From Pedobacter sp. MC2016-24 (lineage in GTDB: Bacteria; Bacteroidota; Bacteroidia; Sphingobacteriales; Sphingobacteriaceae): a stretch of 64,000 bases of DNA. The stretch lies in NCBI RefSeq assembly GCF_015223055.1, contig NZ_JADFBX010000022.1, positions 1 through 64,000 of the forward strand. Reading direction: 5' to 3'. The translations under genes were made by a program, and so were the position numbers. Positions 18,213 to 27,453 of the stretch are shown in pieces. How positions within the stretch are numbered: the stretch's first letter is position 1; every line of letters starts with the position of its first letter. Under the pieces are notes generated by a model, which was not told the DNA's origin, did not search any database, and saw nothing but the letters and a program-made list of their open reading frames with translations.

Positions 18213-19616
18213 ATGGGATGTGGAAGTTGTTCTACAGGAGGCGGTTGCGCCCCCTCGGGCTGCAAAAGTAATGGCTCTTGCCTTACTGGTGGCTGCGGAA
18301 AAATGGAAGTTTACGATTGGCTGTCTAATTTGGACATGCCCTCAAATTATAAGCCTTTTCAGGTAATAGAAGTCAAATTTAAAGGAGCAAGGAAAGAATT
18401 CTTTGTGAATACTGATAATATTTATCTTGAAATAGGAGAGCTTGTGGCTGTTGAAGGCCCTACGGGTGGTTATGACATTGGTCACGTATCGCTTACCGGC
18501 GAACTGGTTAGAATACAGATGAAACGCCGTAAAGCAGCGATAGATCAGGTTACCAGGAAGGTTTACAGAAAGGCTACGGAGGCTGATGTAGAGAAGTGGA
18601 AAGTGGCCAAAGGTATGGAGTGGGAAACGATGCATAAAGCACGTACATTGGCTTTAGACTTGCGCTTGTCTATGAAGATTAGTGATGTGGATTACCAGGG
18701 AGATAAAACTAAAGCGACTTTTTTTTATACTGCTGAAGGACGGGTAGATTTCCGGGAACTGATCAAGAAGATGGCCGAGACTTTCCGCATCAGGATAGAA
18801 ATGCGTCAGATTGGTATGCGTCAGGAAGCTGGCAGATTGGGTGGTATCGGCTCTTGTGGAAGAGAACTGTGCTGTTCAACCTGGTTGACGAACTTTAAAA
18901 CGGTATCTACTGCTGCAGCGCGTTATCAGAACCTGTCATTAAATACTTTAAAGCTAGCCGGGCAATGTGGTAAACTAAAATGCTGCCTGAATTATGAACT
19001 GGATACTTATCTGGATGCATTGAAAGATATTCCGGACCGTATTGATAGTCTGCAGACTGAAATCGGTGTAGCAAGACATCAGAAAACAGATATTTTTAAG
19101 AAAATCATGTGGTTTAGTTATCCGAATACGGAAGACTGGATTCCATTGAAGGTTGATCGCGTAAAAGAAATCATGGCCATGAATAAAAAAGGTCAGAAGC
19201 CGGTTAATCTGAAAGAAGAAGCAATTGAACTGGTGAGTACCGCGGTGGTTGAGAAGATCCCTGATTATGAAAATGTGGTTGGTCAGGATAGTTTGACCCG
19301 TTTGGATGATAAGCCTAGAAATAAAGGGAATAAGAACAATAACCGTAATAACAACCAGAATAGGAATAAAAATTCTGGCGATAAGCAGGAGAAGGGCCCT
19401 CGCCCAGTTCAGCAACAGGCTAAAAACAAACCTGTAGCCCAGAAAAAGGAAGCTGTTGTCAACAAAAGAGAAAATACAGCTGCTCCTGTTCAGGCGGCTC
19501 AGGGAGGCGGAGCAGAAAAGCCTGCCAATACACCAGGGCAACCAGGATCCGGACGTAATAACCGGAATAGGAATAATAGAAGAAAGAAACCTGCTGATAA
19601 GCCTAAAAATGAATAA
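18213..19616 (+). CDS. ricT: RicT/PSP1-domain protein
   Basis: 467 aa. The first 32 residues hold nine Cys in Gly-rich spacing (GCGSCSTGGGC and so on), and further Cys pairs occur at CGRELCCSTW and CGKLKCCLNYE, as in PSP1/YaaT proteins that bind an Fe-S cluster. The PSP1 core is at about residues 45-290. From about 375 the tail is low-complexity and rich in Asn, Lys, Arg and Pro. In Bacillus RicT works with RicA and RicF in RNase Y-dependent RNA maturation; here the role is inferred. The last 8 bp overlap the start of gldH. Confidence 0.9.
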   Translation: MGCGSCSTGGGCAPSGCKSNGSCLTGGCGKMEVYDWLSNLDMPSNYKPFQVIEVKFKGARKEFFVNTDNIYLEIGELVAVEGPTGGYDIGHVSLTGELVRIQMKRRKAAIDQVTRKVYRKATEADVEKWKVAKGMEWETMHKARTLALDLRLSMKISDVDYQGDKTKATFFYTAEGRVDFRELIKKMAETFRIRIEMRQIGMRQEAGRLGGIGSCGRELCCSTWLTNFKTVSTAAARYQNLSLNTLKLAGQCGKLKCCLNYELDTYLDALKDIPDRIDSLQTEIGVARHQKTDIFKKIMWFSYPNTEDWIPLKVDRVKEIMAMNKKGQKPVNLKEEAIELVSTAVVEKIPDYENVVGQDSLTRLDDKPRNKGNKNNNRNNNQNRNKNSGDKQEKGPRPVQQQAKNKPVAQKKEAVVNKRENTAAPVQAAQGGGAEKPANTPGQPGSGRNNRNRNNRRKKPADKPKNE

Positions 19617-20082
19617 TTATAAAGTTTTACCATTCCTATTGATAGGAATGGTATTTTTCTTTAGCGGGTGTGATACCCGAAATGTTGCCGATACTACCCA
19701 AACCATGCCGGCACGGAACTGGAGTTATGCCAACAAGGTGATTGCCCAGGTGGATGTTAAAGACAGCAGTCAGCCTTATGACATCTATTTCAAGCTCAGA
19801 CATACTTCAGATTATCGATATTCCAATGTTTTTGTACTTTTTCATGTCAAGCAGGGCGCTAAGAAGCAGTCCAGACGTTATGAGTACAAACTGGCGCAGG
19901 CAGATGGCAAATGGAACGGTTCAGGATCAGGCAATCTATACACCTACACCCTACCATTGCTGACCAATTATAAGTTCCCTGCTCCCGGCAGGTACGAGTT
20001 GGAAATTGAGCAGAACATGCGCGATAATCCACTTAAAGAAGTGAGTGATGCGGGCATTACCGTAGCAACTTCAATCAAATAG
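19609..20082 (+). CDS. gldH: gliding motility lipoprotein GldH
   Basis: 157 aa from the ATG at 19609, inside the end of ricT (ATGAATAA overlap). A longer frame running back into ricT is a shadow. Lipobox FFSGC (Cys21). The GldH domain follows: WSYANKVIAQVDVKDSSQPY, then YDIYFKLRHTSDYRYSNVFV, and ends with a beta strand pattern. GldH is a lipoprotein needed for gliding and type IX secretion in Flavobacterium. Many non-gliding Bacteroidota keep it. No other gld or por gene is in the window. Confidence 0.9.
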   Translation: MNNYKVLPFLLIGMVFFFSGCDTRNVADTTQTMPARNWSYANKVIAQVDVKDSSQPYDIYFKLRHTSDYRYSNVFVLFHVKQGAKKQSRRYEYKLAQADGKWNGSGSGNLYTYTLPLLTNYKFPAPGRYELEIEQNMRDNPLKEVSDAGITVATSIK

Positions 20083-20083
20083 A

Positions 20084-21385
20084 CTAGAGTAAGGGCATGA
20101 GTTGTTCCAGGGCCATCCCTCTGGAACCTTTTAACAGAACCAATGCATTTGTAATGGGCCTTTCCTGAAGGAAGGCTTGTGCTTCTGTAGGGTTGCTAAA
20201 AAAATGTGCGGAATACTGATCTTTAAGGGCGTAAAAATATTTCCCGATAAAGATGAGTGTCTGAACGTTCAACGCGCTTGCTTGCCCGGCAATCAACTGA
20301 TGTTGCTGTGCAGCTTCATTACCCAATTCAAACATGTCTCCAATAATTACGGCTTTATTTGGCGCATTTAAGGATTTTAGGTTGTCCAATGCTGCCGACA
20401 TACTGCTCGGATTGGCATTGTAAAAATCGCAGATTACCGTGTTTTTTTCGGTTTTATTGATTTGAGATCGGTTATTCGTAGGCGCATAGCCAGCCAGACC
20501 GGTGTTAATTTGCTGTGGCGTTACTTTAAAATATTGACCGATGCAAATGGCTGCCAGGATATTCTCAAAATTGTAGGAGCCAGTCAATTGCATATTGATT
20601 TCAAAGCTGGCTAGCCCATTACTCCAACTGAGTTCAAGGAATGGGTCTGTTTTGAGCAGTTTTCCGCTAATAAAATCTGTGGATGAGGTGCTATAATATA
20701 CCACCTGGTTTAAATCTGCGCGCGTACTCATCTCCATTAAATAAGAATTGTCCCTATTGATGAAAGTAGTGCCTTTGTGCTGTTTTAAATAGGCATATAA
20801 TTCTGCTTTTCCTTTTTTTACACCTTCAAAACCGCCAAACCCGTCCAGGTGTGCCATACCTATATTGGTAATCAAGCCATGGGTGGGTTGGGCTATGGTA
20901 CAAAGCAGTTCTATCTCTTTTTGGTGATTTGCACCCATTTCTATCACTGCGATTTCGATATCCTCACTGAGGGCGAGTACGGAAAGCGGTACGCCAATGT
21001 GGTTATTTAGGTTTCCTTTTGTTGCAAATGTCCGATAGCGCTGAGCCAGTACAGCTCTTATAAGTTCCTTGGTTGTGGTTTTTCCGTTGCTGCCGGTAAG
21101 TCCAATAACCGGGATGTTCAATTGTTTGCGATGGTATCTTGCGAGCTCTTGTAAAGCTGTTAACACATCGGGAACCAGAATACATTGTTCGCTGATCTGG
21201 TAAGCCGGGTTGTCTATAATGGCAAAAGCAGCCCCTGCTGTTAAAGCTTGCGCAGCAAAGGTATTGGCGTCAAAATGCTCACCTTTTAAGGCAAAAAACA
21301 GGCAGCCCTGGCTGATATTCCTCGTATCGGTACATATGGTTCTGTGATTTAAATAGTGCTGATAGAGGGATTCCGTGTTTGTCAT
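20084..21385 (-). CDS. murF: UDP-MurNAc-tripeptide:D-Ala-D-Ala ligase MurF
   Basis: 433 aa, near the family norm. N-terminal Mur ligase domain (about 1-85, CTDTRNISQGCLFFALKGEH). The ATP site is VIGLTGSNGKTTTKELIRAV (about 94-113). The central domain includes IEMGANHQKEIELLCTIAQP and NIGMAHLDGFGGFEGVKKGK. The C-terminal domain contains DFYNANPSSMSAALDNL. It adds D-Ala-D-Ala to the peptidoglycan precursor in the cytosol. It is convergent with gldH (1 bp apart) and stands alone, outside any dcw cluster. Confidence 0.96.
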   Translation of the reverse strand: MTNTESLYQHYLNHRTICTDTRNISQGCLFFALKGEHFDANTFAAQALTAGAAFAIIDNPAYQISEQCILVPDVLTALQELARYHRKQLNIPVIGLTGSNGKTTTKELIRAVLAQRYRTFATKGNLNNHIGVPLSVLALSEDIEIAVIEMGANHQKEIELLCTIAQPTHGLITNIGMAHLDGFGGFEGVKKGKAELYAYLKQHKGTTFINRDNSYLMEMSTRADLNQVVYYSTSSTDFISGKLLKTDPFLELSWSNGLASFEINMQLTGSYNFENILAAICIGQYFKVTPQQINTGLAGYAPTNNRSQINKTEKNTVICDFYNANPSSMSAALDNLKSLNAPNKAVIIGDMFELGNEAAQQHQLIAGQASALNVQTLIFIGKYFYALKDQYSAHFFSNPTEAQAFLQERPITNALVLLKGSRGMALEQLMPLL

Positions 21386-21508
21386 TTGCTGAAAAATTGA
21401 ATGAAAGACTACCTGTATGATGGCCCAAGGTCAATAAAGAACAAATATATAGGGATGAAGGAGAAACAAAAAATATTCTTTAGTACTTTGGTGTCTTAAT
21501 TGTTAACT

Positions 21509-23989
21509 ATGAGATCCTTTTTGCTTCCTTTTCTTTTTCTGACACTGGGCTGGAATGCGGTGAAGGCTCAAACTAAATCTCCCGATGAGTTTTTAGGTTA
21601 CCCATTAGGGAGTAAATTTACATCACATCAGCAGGTCGTCGATTATTTTAAGTACCTGGGAAGAGTTAGCAAAAATTTAAAAATCATCAGTTATGGTAAA
21701 TCTTATGAAGGCCGGGAGCTTTTAGTTGCGGTCGTATCTTCAAAAGAGAACATAGACAATCTGGAAACCATTAAAAAGAACAATCTTGAGCTGGCTAGTG
21801 GGCAGAAAGCACTTTTAAAGCCGGTAAAACAGCCGGTTGTACTTTGGTTAAGTTATAATGTCCATGGAAATGAGGCCAGCCCCACAGAGACTGCGTTAAA
21901 AATGGCCTATGTACTTGCCGAAGGCAGGGCTGCTGATGCACAGTGGGCACTCAAAAATACCGTTGTAATTATTGACCCGTGTTTAAATCCAGATGGACGG
22001 GAACGTTATGTAAATTATTTCAAAAGCGTTATGGGGTATAGGCCCGATCCGAACCCGATGAGCAGGGAGCACATAGAGCCCTGGCCGGGTGGTCGAACGA
22101 ATCATTATTATTTTGACTTAAACCGGGATTGGGCTTGGCAAACGCAAATTGAAACACAACAAAGGCTAACTTTGTATCAAGAGTGGTTACCAGAAGTTCA
22201 TCTCGATTTTCATGAACAAAACTACAATGAGCCTTATTATTTTGCCCCTGCTGCTGAACCGATCCATCAGGATATCACCGTCTGGCAGCGCGAATTTCAG
22301 CTCATAGCGGGAAAAAGTAATGCCAAATTGTTTGATCAGAAAGGTTGGAAATACTTTACTAAGGAACAGTTTGACTTATTATACCCTTCTTATGGGGATA
22401 CTTATCCATTATATAACGGAGCGATTGGGATGACTTATGAACAGGGTGGAATTGCTGCTGGCTTATCTATTGTTACCCTTGATGGCGATACCTTGACGTT
22501 GAAAGATCGGATAGACCATCATTTTGCTGCAGGAATTAATACACTCACTACAGTTTCCAAGTCGGCAGATAAGTTGCTGAGCGAGTTTAAGTTGTATTTT
22601 GAACATGGGTTTGCAGAAAATACTTCCGGCTTTAATACATATGTTGTTAAAGGAGATAATTTGGGTAAGTTGAAGCGGCTCAGGGATCTTTTGAGGAAAA
22701 ACCATATAGAATTTGCATACGGGGGAAGTAAAACACTAACCGGATACAACTATGAAACGGGGAAAACGGAAAGTTTCAAACTTGATCGTAACGATTTGAT
22801 TGTGCCCGGGCAGCAATCCAGGGCTGTGCTTGTGAATGTCTTGTTTGAGCCTCAAACAGCTGTTAAAGATTCTAATACCTATGATATTACAGCCTGGGCG
22901 CTTCCTTATGCCTACGGCTTAAAGGCGTACGCGGTTAAAGAAGTCGTAAAAGGAGGGTTTCCCGCACCAGTAGAGTCTGTTCCTCTGGACTTAACGGCAC
23001 CTTATGCCTGGATATTGCCGTGGAATTCACTTACCGACGTACAGATGCTGATTGCTTTACAAAACGCAGGAATAAAGGTTAGGATGGGGGAAGAATCGTT
23101 TACGATTCAGAACAAATCTTTTTTACCCGGCTCTTTGCTGATTTACCGGGCAGAGAATGAAAAGGTCTTGAAAGGACTTTCTGCAAAAATACAGGCTATA
23201 GAGAAGCAATTTAATCAGCGTTTTTATCAAGCTTCCAGTGGTTTAGTGGATAAAGGAAAAGATTTAGGGTCGGCTGTTTATTCTACTTTGATTACGCCAA
23301 AAATTGCAGTGGTTTCTGGTACGGAGATCTCTTCACAAAGCTTAGGCGAAATTTGGCATTTCTTTGAGCAGGATTTAAATTATCCTTTGAGTATGATTGG
23401 GAGTCAGGACATAGGCAATTTAGACATCAATAGAATAAATACGCTCATTTTGCCAGATGGATTTTATCCTGAGGATATCAATGGCAAATTAGAAGATTGG
23501 ATTAAGCTTGGAGGAAAACTGATTCTTTTTGAAGATGCAATCTCAAGTGTGATGGGAAAGAAGCCGTTCGAAATTCAAAAGAAAGAATATTTTGTCGATG
23601 ATTTAAAGCTTGGTGGGGCTACCACCTTTGGAAGTCGTAAAAAGAATAACCTTTCGGAATCTATTTCCGGAGCCATTTTCAAAGTCCACCTGGACCATAC
23701 CCATCCGGTCTCTGCCGGGCTTGGCGATTTTTATTATACCCTAAAAACCGATAGCAGACTATACGAGCCTTTGTCAAAAGGATGGAATATTGGCTTGTTA
23801 AAGCCCGATAGTTACGTCGCAGGCGTTGTTGGACAGGGTGTTGCGGCTAAAATTAGCAGAGGAATGCTTTTTGGCATTCAGCCATTAGGAAAGGGAAATG
23901 TGGCTTATTTTGGCGGCAATATTTTATTTAGATCTTTTTGGGAAAATGGAAAACAATTATTTGCGAATACTGTTTTCTTATTAAAATAA
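21509..23989 (+). CDS. M14 family zinc carboxypeptidase, secreted
   Basis: 826 aa from the ATG at 21509; a TTG three codons before is less likely. Signal peptide 1-20 (ending VKAQ). The M14 domain starts at about residue 35. The zinc site is H119-x-x-E122 in NVHGNEASPTE, with the distal His in LDFHEQNYNEPYYF. The long C-terminal part (about 400-826) is a beta-rich and DJ-1/PfpI-like region (IAVVSGTEISSQSLGEIWHF, then FGGNILFRSFWENGKQLFA). These proteins remove C-terminal residues or trim peptidoglycan peptides. It precedes the first SusC gene by 330 bp; a functional link is not shown. Confidence 0.85.
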   Translation: MRSFLLPFLFLTLGWNAVKAQTKSPDEFLGYPLGSKFTSHQQVVDYFKYLGRVSKNLKIISYGKSYEGRELLVAVVSSKENIDNLETIKKNNLELASGQKALLKPVKQPVVLWLSYNVHGNEASPTETALKMAYVLAEGRAADAQWALKNTVVIIDPCLNPDGRERYVNYFKSVMGYRPDPNPMSREHIEPWPGGRTNHYYFDLNRDWAWQTQIETQQRLTLYQEWLPEVHLDFHEQNYNEPYYFAPAAEPIHQDITVWQREFQLIAGKSNAKLFDQKGWKYFTKEQFDLLYPSYGDTYPLYNGAIGMTYEQGGIAAGLSIVTLDGDTLTLKDRIDHHFAAGINTLTTVSKSADKLLSEFKLYFEHGFAENTSGFNTYVVKGDNLGKLKRLRDLLRKNHIEFAYGGSKTLTGYNYETGKTESFKLDRNDLIVPGQQSRAVLVNVLFEPQTAVKDSNTYDITAWALPYAYGLKAYAVKEVVKGGFPAPVESVPLDLTAPYAWILPWNSLTDVQMLIALQNAGIKVRMGEESFTIQNKSFLPGSLLIYRAENEKVLKGLSAKIQAIEKQFNQRFYQASSGLVDKGKDLGSAVYSTLITPKIAVVSGTEISSQSLGEIWHFFEQDLNYPLSMIGSQDIGNLDINRINTLILPDGFYPEDINGKLEDWIKLGGKLILFEDAISSVMGKKPFEIQKKEYFVDDLKLGGATTFGSRKKNNLSESISGAIFKVHLDHTHPVSAGLGDFYYTLKTDSRLYEPLSKGWNIGLLKPDSYVAGVVGQGVAAKISRGMLFGIQPLGKGNVAYFGGNILFRSFWENGKQLFANTVFLLK

Positions 23990-24319
23990 TCTGAAGCAGC
24001 TATCTATCTAATTTCTATAGTTTTAGTGGAGATCGTTTGATGTAGATTTTTTATATAGTTAAATTTTTTCATAAAAAGTGTTAATAAACGTTAAATATTC
24101 TAAATCAAGCTGATAGGCTTGTTTAATTTGGAATAATAATTTAATCGAATCATTTTATTTAGAATATTATTTTGTTTTTTATAAAATGTCAACATATTGT
24201 GCTTTTTTGTTATGTCATTTTTTTGTCATTTGTAAAATTCCATATAGGACTACGCTATGCACGCATATCATTTTAACTTATATTTGATCATTATTAACTA
24301 ACCTAAATTTTATTTTTCT
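23990..24319 (+). promoter_or_regulatory. leader and promoter region of the first SusC gene
   Basis: The 330-bp spacer holds no gene. Near its 3' end lie a palindrome TATGCACGCATA (24256-24267: TATGC and GCATA around 2 nt) and, 11 bp further, a Bacteroidota -7 box TATATTTG (24279-24286). A block ATTATTAACTAA follows just before the ATG. The second SusC leader repeats the same layout. A TTTTTTGTCATTT block lies further upstream (near 24215). Confidence 0.6.
24256..24267. promoter_or_regulatory. operator-like palindrome, first SusC promoter
   Basis: TATGC-AC-GCATA is a perfect 5+5 inverted repeat with a 2-nt spacer. It lies 11 bp upstream of the TATATTTG box and recurs at the same place before the second SusC gene. 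Confidence 0.5.
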
Positions 24320-27300
24320 ATGAAAAAACTTTTACAAAGTTTGCTCATTTTGATGTTTATCGCAGGATCTGCGATTGCACAAGAACGTACAATTACCGGT
24401 ACGGTTACAGGAAAGGACGACGGCTTGCCGATTCCGGGAGTTTCTGTAAAGATTGTTGGGACACAAAATGGAACATCTACGGATGGAAGCGGCAAATTTG
24501 CACTTAAAGCGGACGCTAGCGCCGCATCTCTCGAAGTATCATCTATCGGTTATGTAAAACAAACTGTGACCATTGGTTCTTCTAATGTAATTAATGTTGT
24601 TTTAGCTACAGATGCTCAGCAATTGGGCGAAGTTGTAGTGACTGCTTTGGGTGTTTCCAAGGACAAAAGAACATTGGGATATTCTGCTCAAGCGGTGAAA
24701 GCTGAGGATATCTTAAATTCAAGAGAATCAAATGTTGTGAATGCTCTGGCGGGAAAAGTTGCTGGTGTCCAGATTAATAACTCTGGTGGTCAGGCTGGTT
24801 CTTCTTCCAGAATAACTATTCGTGGAACAACTTCATTAATTGGTGACAATCAACCGCTATTCATTATTGATGGTATTCCTATGGACAACTCTACAAATAG
24901 GGGGATTACTGAAAATGACGAAAGTACTTTGTTTAGTGGTAATGGTGGTAACAGGGGGATTGATCTTGATCCAAACACAATTGAGACGATGACAGTACTG
25001 AAAGGTGCAGCAGCATCAGCTTTATACGGTTCTAGAGGTGCAATGGGAGTTATCATGATCACAACTAAACGTGGTAAGAAAGACGCAAACCGCAAGTATC
25101 CACGCGTGTCATTTTCTTCTAGTTTAGCATTAGATAATGCTTATACAAAAGGTTACCAAAATTCTTATCTACTTGGAACCAATGGGCTATATAAGAATGG
25201 ATTGCCTCCTGGATTAGGAGGGTATGCAGAAGATGGCGGTGCTACTCAAATTTCTCAGAGTTGGGGCCCTCACAAAGATAGTGTGAGTCAGGCTGTGATA
25301 AATGCTGTAGGAATGCCGGTTATCAGAGATCCAAGAAAAGATTTTTATAGAACAGGAAAGGTTTGGAACAATTCGGTGTCTATTAGTGGTGGTGGAGATA
25401 TTTCTACCTATATTTTAACCTACTCAAATTTAGATCAACAAGGCATCGTTGATAATAATACTTTCAAAAGGAATAGCGTAAGCGGAAATTTCACTTCTCA
25501 ATTGGGTAAAGATTTTAAGTCAAGTACATCTGTTAGTTATACTAATTCTCAGAATCAGCGAATGCCGGAAGGAAACTCTAAACGCTCTTATTTATATTCC
25601 TTGAACTTTGCGCCAATCAGCTTTGACGCTAAAGGGCAGTATGAGCAATTTGGAAATAGATCCTGGACAAATGAGAATGGATTTAATAACCCTTATTGGT
25701 TGATCAACAATATTGCAATGCCTAGTACGGTTGACAGGTTTATCGTTTCAAATGAATCTACGTTGGACATTTTATCCTGGTTAAAATTGACAAACAGAGT
25801 TGGTCTAGATACTTATACCGATCAACAAGCTGAGCATGTTAATTTTGGTACGATCAGTGTTCCAAGAGGTAGAATGTACGACGCCTTAATTAAGCAGACT
25901 CAAATAAACAATGACTTGATCCTGTCTGCAAATTATAAAATTAATGATGATATGAATATTTCTGGATTGATTGGTAATAACATCAATCAAAGAAAATATG
26001 CCAGAAGAACTGTTCGGGGTTCAGACATTATTCCTGGATATTATGATATTAATGGTGCATCTACGACAGAAGCATTACAACAAGATGAAAAAAGGCGAAT
26101 TATTGGTGTATATGGTTCGGCAACCTTCGAATACAAGAGTTTCCTGTATTTGAATGCAACAGCGAGAAATGATTGGTCTTCAACATTGCCGGTTGATAAT
26201 AACTCCTTCTTTTACCCTTCTGTTTCAGCAGGCTTTGTATTTACAGATGTAATTGGGCTAAAAGAAAATCCATATTTTTCTTATGGAAAATTAAGACTGT
26301 CTCTAGCTCAATCGGGTAATGATGCAGATCCTTATTCTATTTATCAGACTTATCTGCGTGCGAATCCTAACGATGGGCAGCGCGGAAATATTGTTTTTCC
26401 ATTTAATGGGGTAAATGCTTTTGAAAAAAATGCACGATTATTTAATGAGGGCCTGAAACCAGAAAAAGTAACTGAAAAGGAAATTGGCCTGGAGTTGAAG
26501 TTCTTTAGAAACAGGTTAGGAATAGATGCTGCTTATTATGATAAAGTAAGTAAAAATCAAATTTTACCACAAGAGGTTTCGGGAGCAAGTGGATATGTAG
26601 ATCGTGTAATTAATGCTGGTAAAATCAGAAACAAGGGTTTTGAATTGACCGTGAATGCTTCGCCATTCCGCACTGAAGATTTTAGCTGGGATATTCAACT
26701 TAACTTCGCGCAGAATAGATATAAACTTGAATCCATTGCTGAAGGTGTAGACAATATATTTCTTGCAGGTTTTGAAAGTCCTCAAATCAGGGCTGATAAA
26801 GACTATGGTTATGGTGTTATTTGGGGTACAAGATATGCGAGAAATTCTGGAGGTCAGTTGTTAATTGATGACGATGGTTACCCAATCGTTGCAGATGATC
26901 TTGGGCCTATTGGTAATGTAACACCAAAATGGACCGGTGGTTTCAGAAATACATTTAGCTATAAAGGATTCTCTTTGTCGACATTGTTTGATGTTAGACA
27001 CGGTGGTGATATCTTGAATTTTGACCTTTACTATTCAACATTCTACGGGACAGCTAAAGTAACCGAGCAAAGAAATACCATGAAACTTTGGCAAGGTATC
27101 AGAGAATCTGATGGTGCACCAAATACGACAAAGATCTTACAGGATCAAGAGTATTTCCAGAGCATTTATACATTGGCAGACGAGAATTTAGTTGAAAAAG
27201 GCGGCTTTTTGAAACTTCGAGAGGTGACACTTAGCTATAATTTACCTCAAAAACTTATCGCTAAAACGCCGTTTGAATCTATCGGTTTTTCAGTTACCGG

Positions 27301-27442
27301 ACGTAACCTTTGGATCAAATCTGATTTTAGCTATGGTGATCCTGAAGGAAGTCTATTAGGAAATGGAAATGCTCAAGGCTTTTACCATGCAGTTACACCA
27401 GGAACTAAAGGGGTTACTTTTGGTCTTAACGTTAAATTTTAA
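24320..27442 (+). CDS. SusC/RagA family TonB-linked outer-membrane transporter
   Basis: 1040 aa. Signal peptide 1-20 (ending AIAQ). CarboxypepD_reg domain at about 22-95 (TITGTVTGKDDGLPIPGVSV). The TonB box/plug begins near EVVVTALGVSKDKRTLGYSA (about 109), and the plug signature LFIIDGIPMDN is at about 180. The 22-strand barrel ends in VTFGLNVKF with an aromatic C-terminus. It takes up a substrate captured by its SusD partner, using TonB energy. The SusD gene follows 11 bp after the stop. There is no adjacent glycoside hydrolase, sigma/FecR pair or SusR-type regulator, so the substrate (glycan, peptide or other) is unknown. Confidence 0.93.
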   Translation: MKKLLQSLLILMFIAGSAIAQERTITGTVTGKDDGLPIPGVSVKIVGTQNGTSTDGSGKFALKADASAASLEVSSIGYVKQTVTIGSSNVINVVLATDAQQLGEVVVTALGVSKDKRTLGYSAQAVKAEDILNSRESNVVNALAGKVAGVQINNSGGQAGSSSRITIRGTTSLIGDNQPLFIIDGIPMDNSTNRGITENDESTLFSGNGGNRGIDLDPNTIETMTVLKGAAASALYGSRGAMGVIMITTKRGKKDANRKYPRVSFSSSLALDNAYTKGYQNSYLLGTNGLYKNGLPPGLGGYAEDGGATQISQSWGPHKDSVSQAVINAVGMPVIRDPRKDFYRTGKVWNNSVSISGGGDISTYILTYSNLDQQGIVDNNTFKRNSVSGNFTSQLGKDFKSSTSVSYTNSQNQRMPEGNSKRSYLYSLNFAPISFDAKGQYEQFGNRSWTNENGFNNPYWLINNIAMPSTVDRFIVSNESTLDILSWLKLTNRVGLDTYTDQQAEHVNFGTISVPRGRMYDALIKQTQINNDLILSANYKINDDMNISGLIGNNINQRKYARRTVRGSDIIPGYYDINGASTTEALQQDEKRRIIGVYGSATFEYKSFLYLNATARNDWSSTLPVDNNSFFYPSVSAGFVFTDVIGLKENPYFSYGKLRLSLAQSGNDADPYSIYQTYLRANPNDGQRGNIVFPFNGVNAFEKNARLFNEGLKPEKVTEKEIGLELKFFRNRLGIDAAYYDKVSKNQILPQEVSGASGYVDRVINAGKIRNKGFELTVNASPFRTEDFSWDIQLNFAQNRYKLESIAEGVDNIFLAGFESPQIRADKDYGYGVIWGTRYARNSGGQLLIDDDGYPIVADDLGPIGNVTPKWTGGFRNTFSYKGFSLSTLFDVRHGGDILNFDLYYSTFYGTAKVTEQRNTMKLWQGIRESDGAPNTTKILQDQEYFQSIYTLADENLVEKGGFLKLREVTLSYNLPQKLIAKTPFESIGFSVTGRNLWIKSDFSYGDPEGSLLGNGNAQGFYHAVTPGTKGVTFGLNVKF

Positions 27443-27453
27443 AGAAATTGATC

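Noticed and set aside
19456..19608. N-terminal extension of gldH within ricT
   Set aside because: The signal and lipobox fit only the ATG at 19609.
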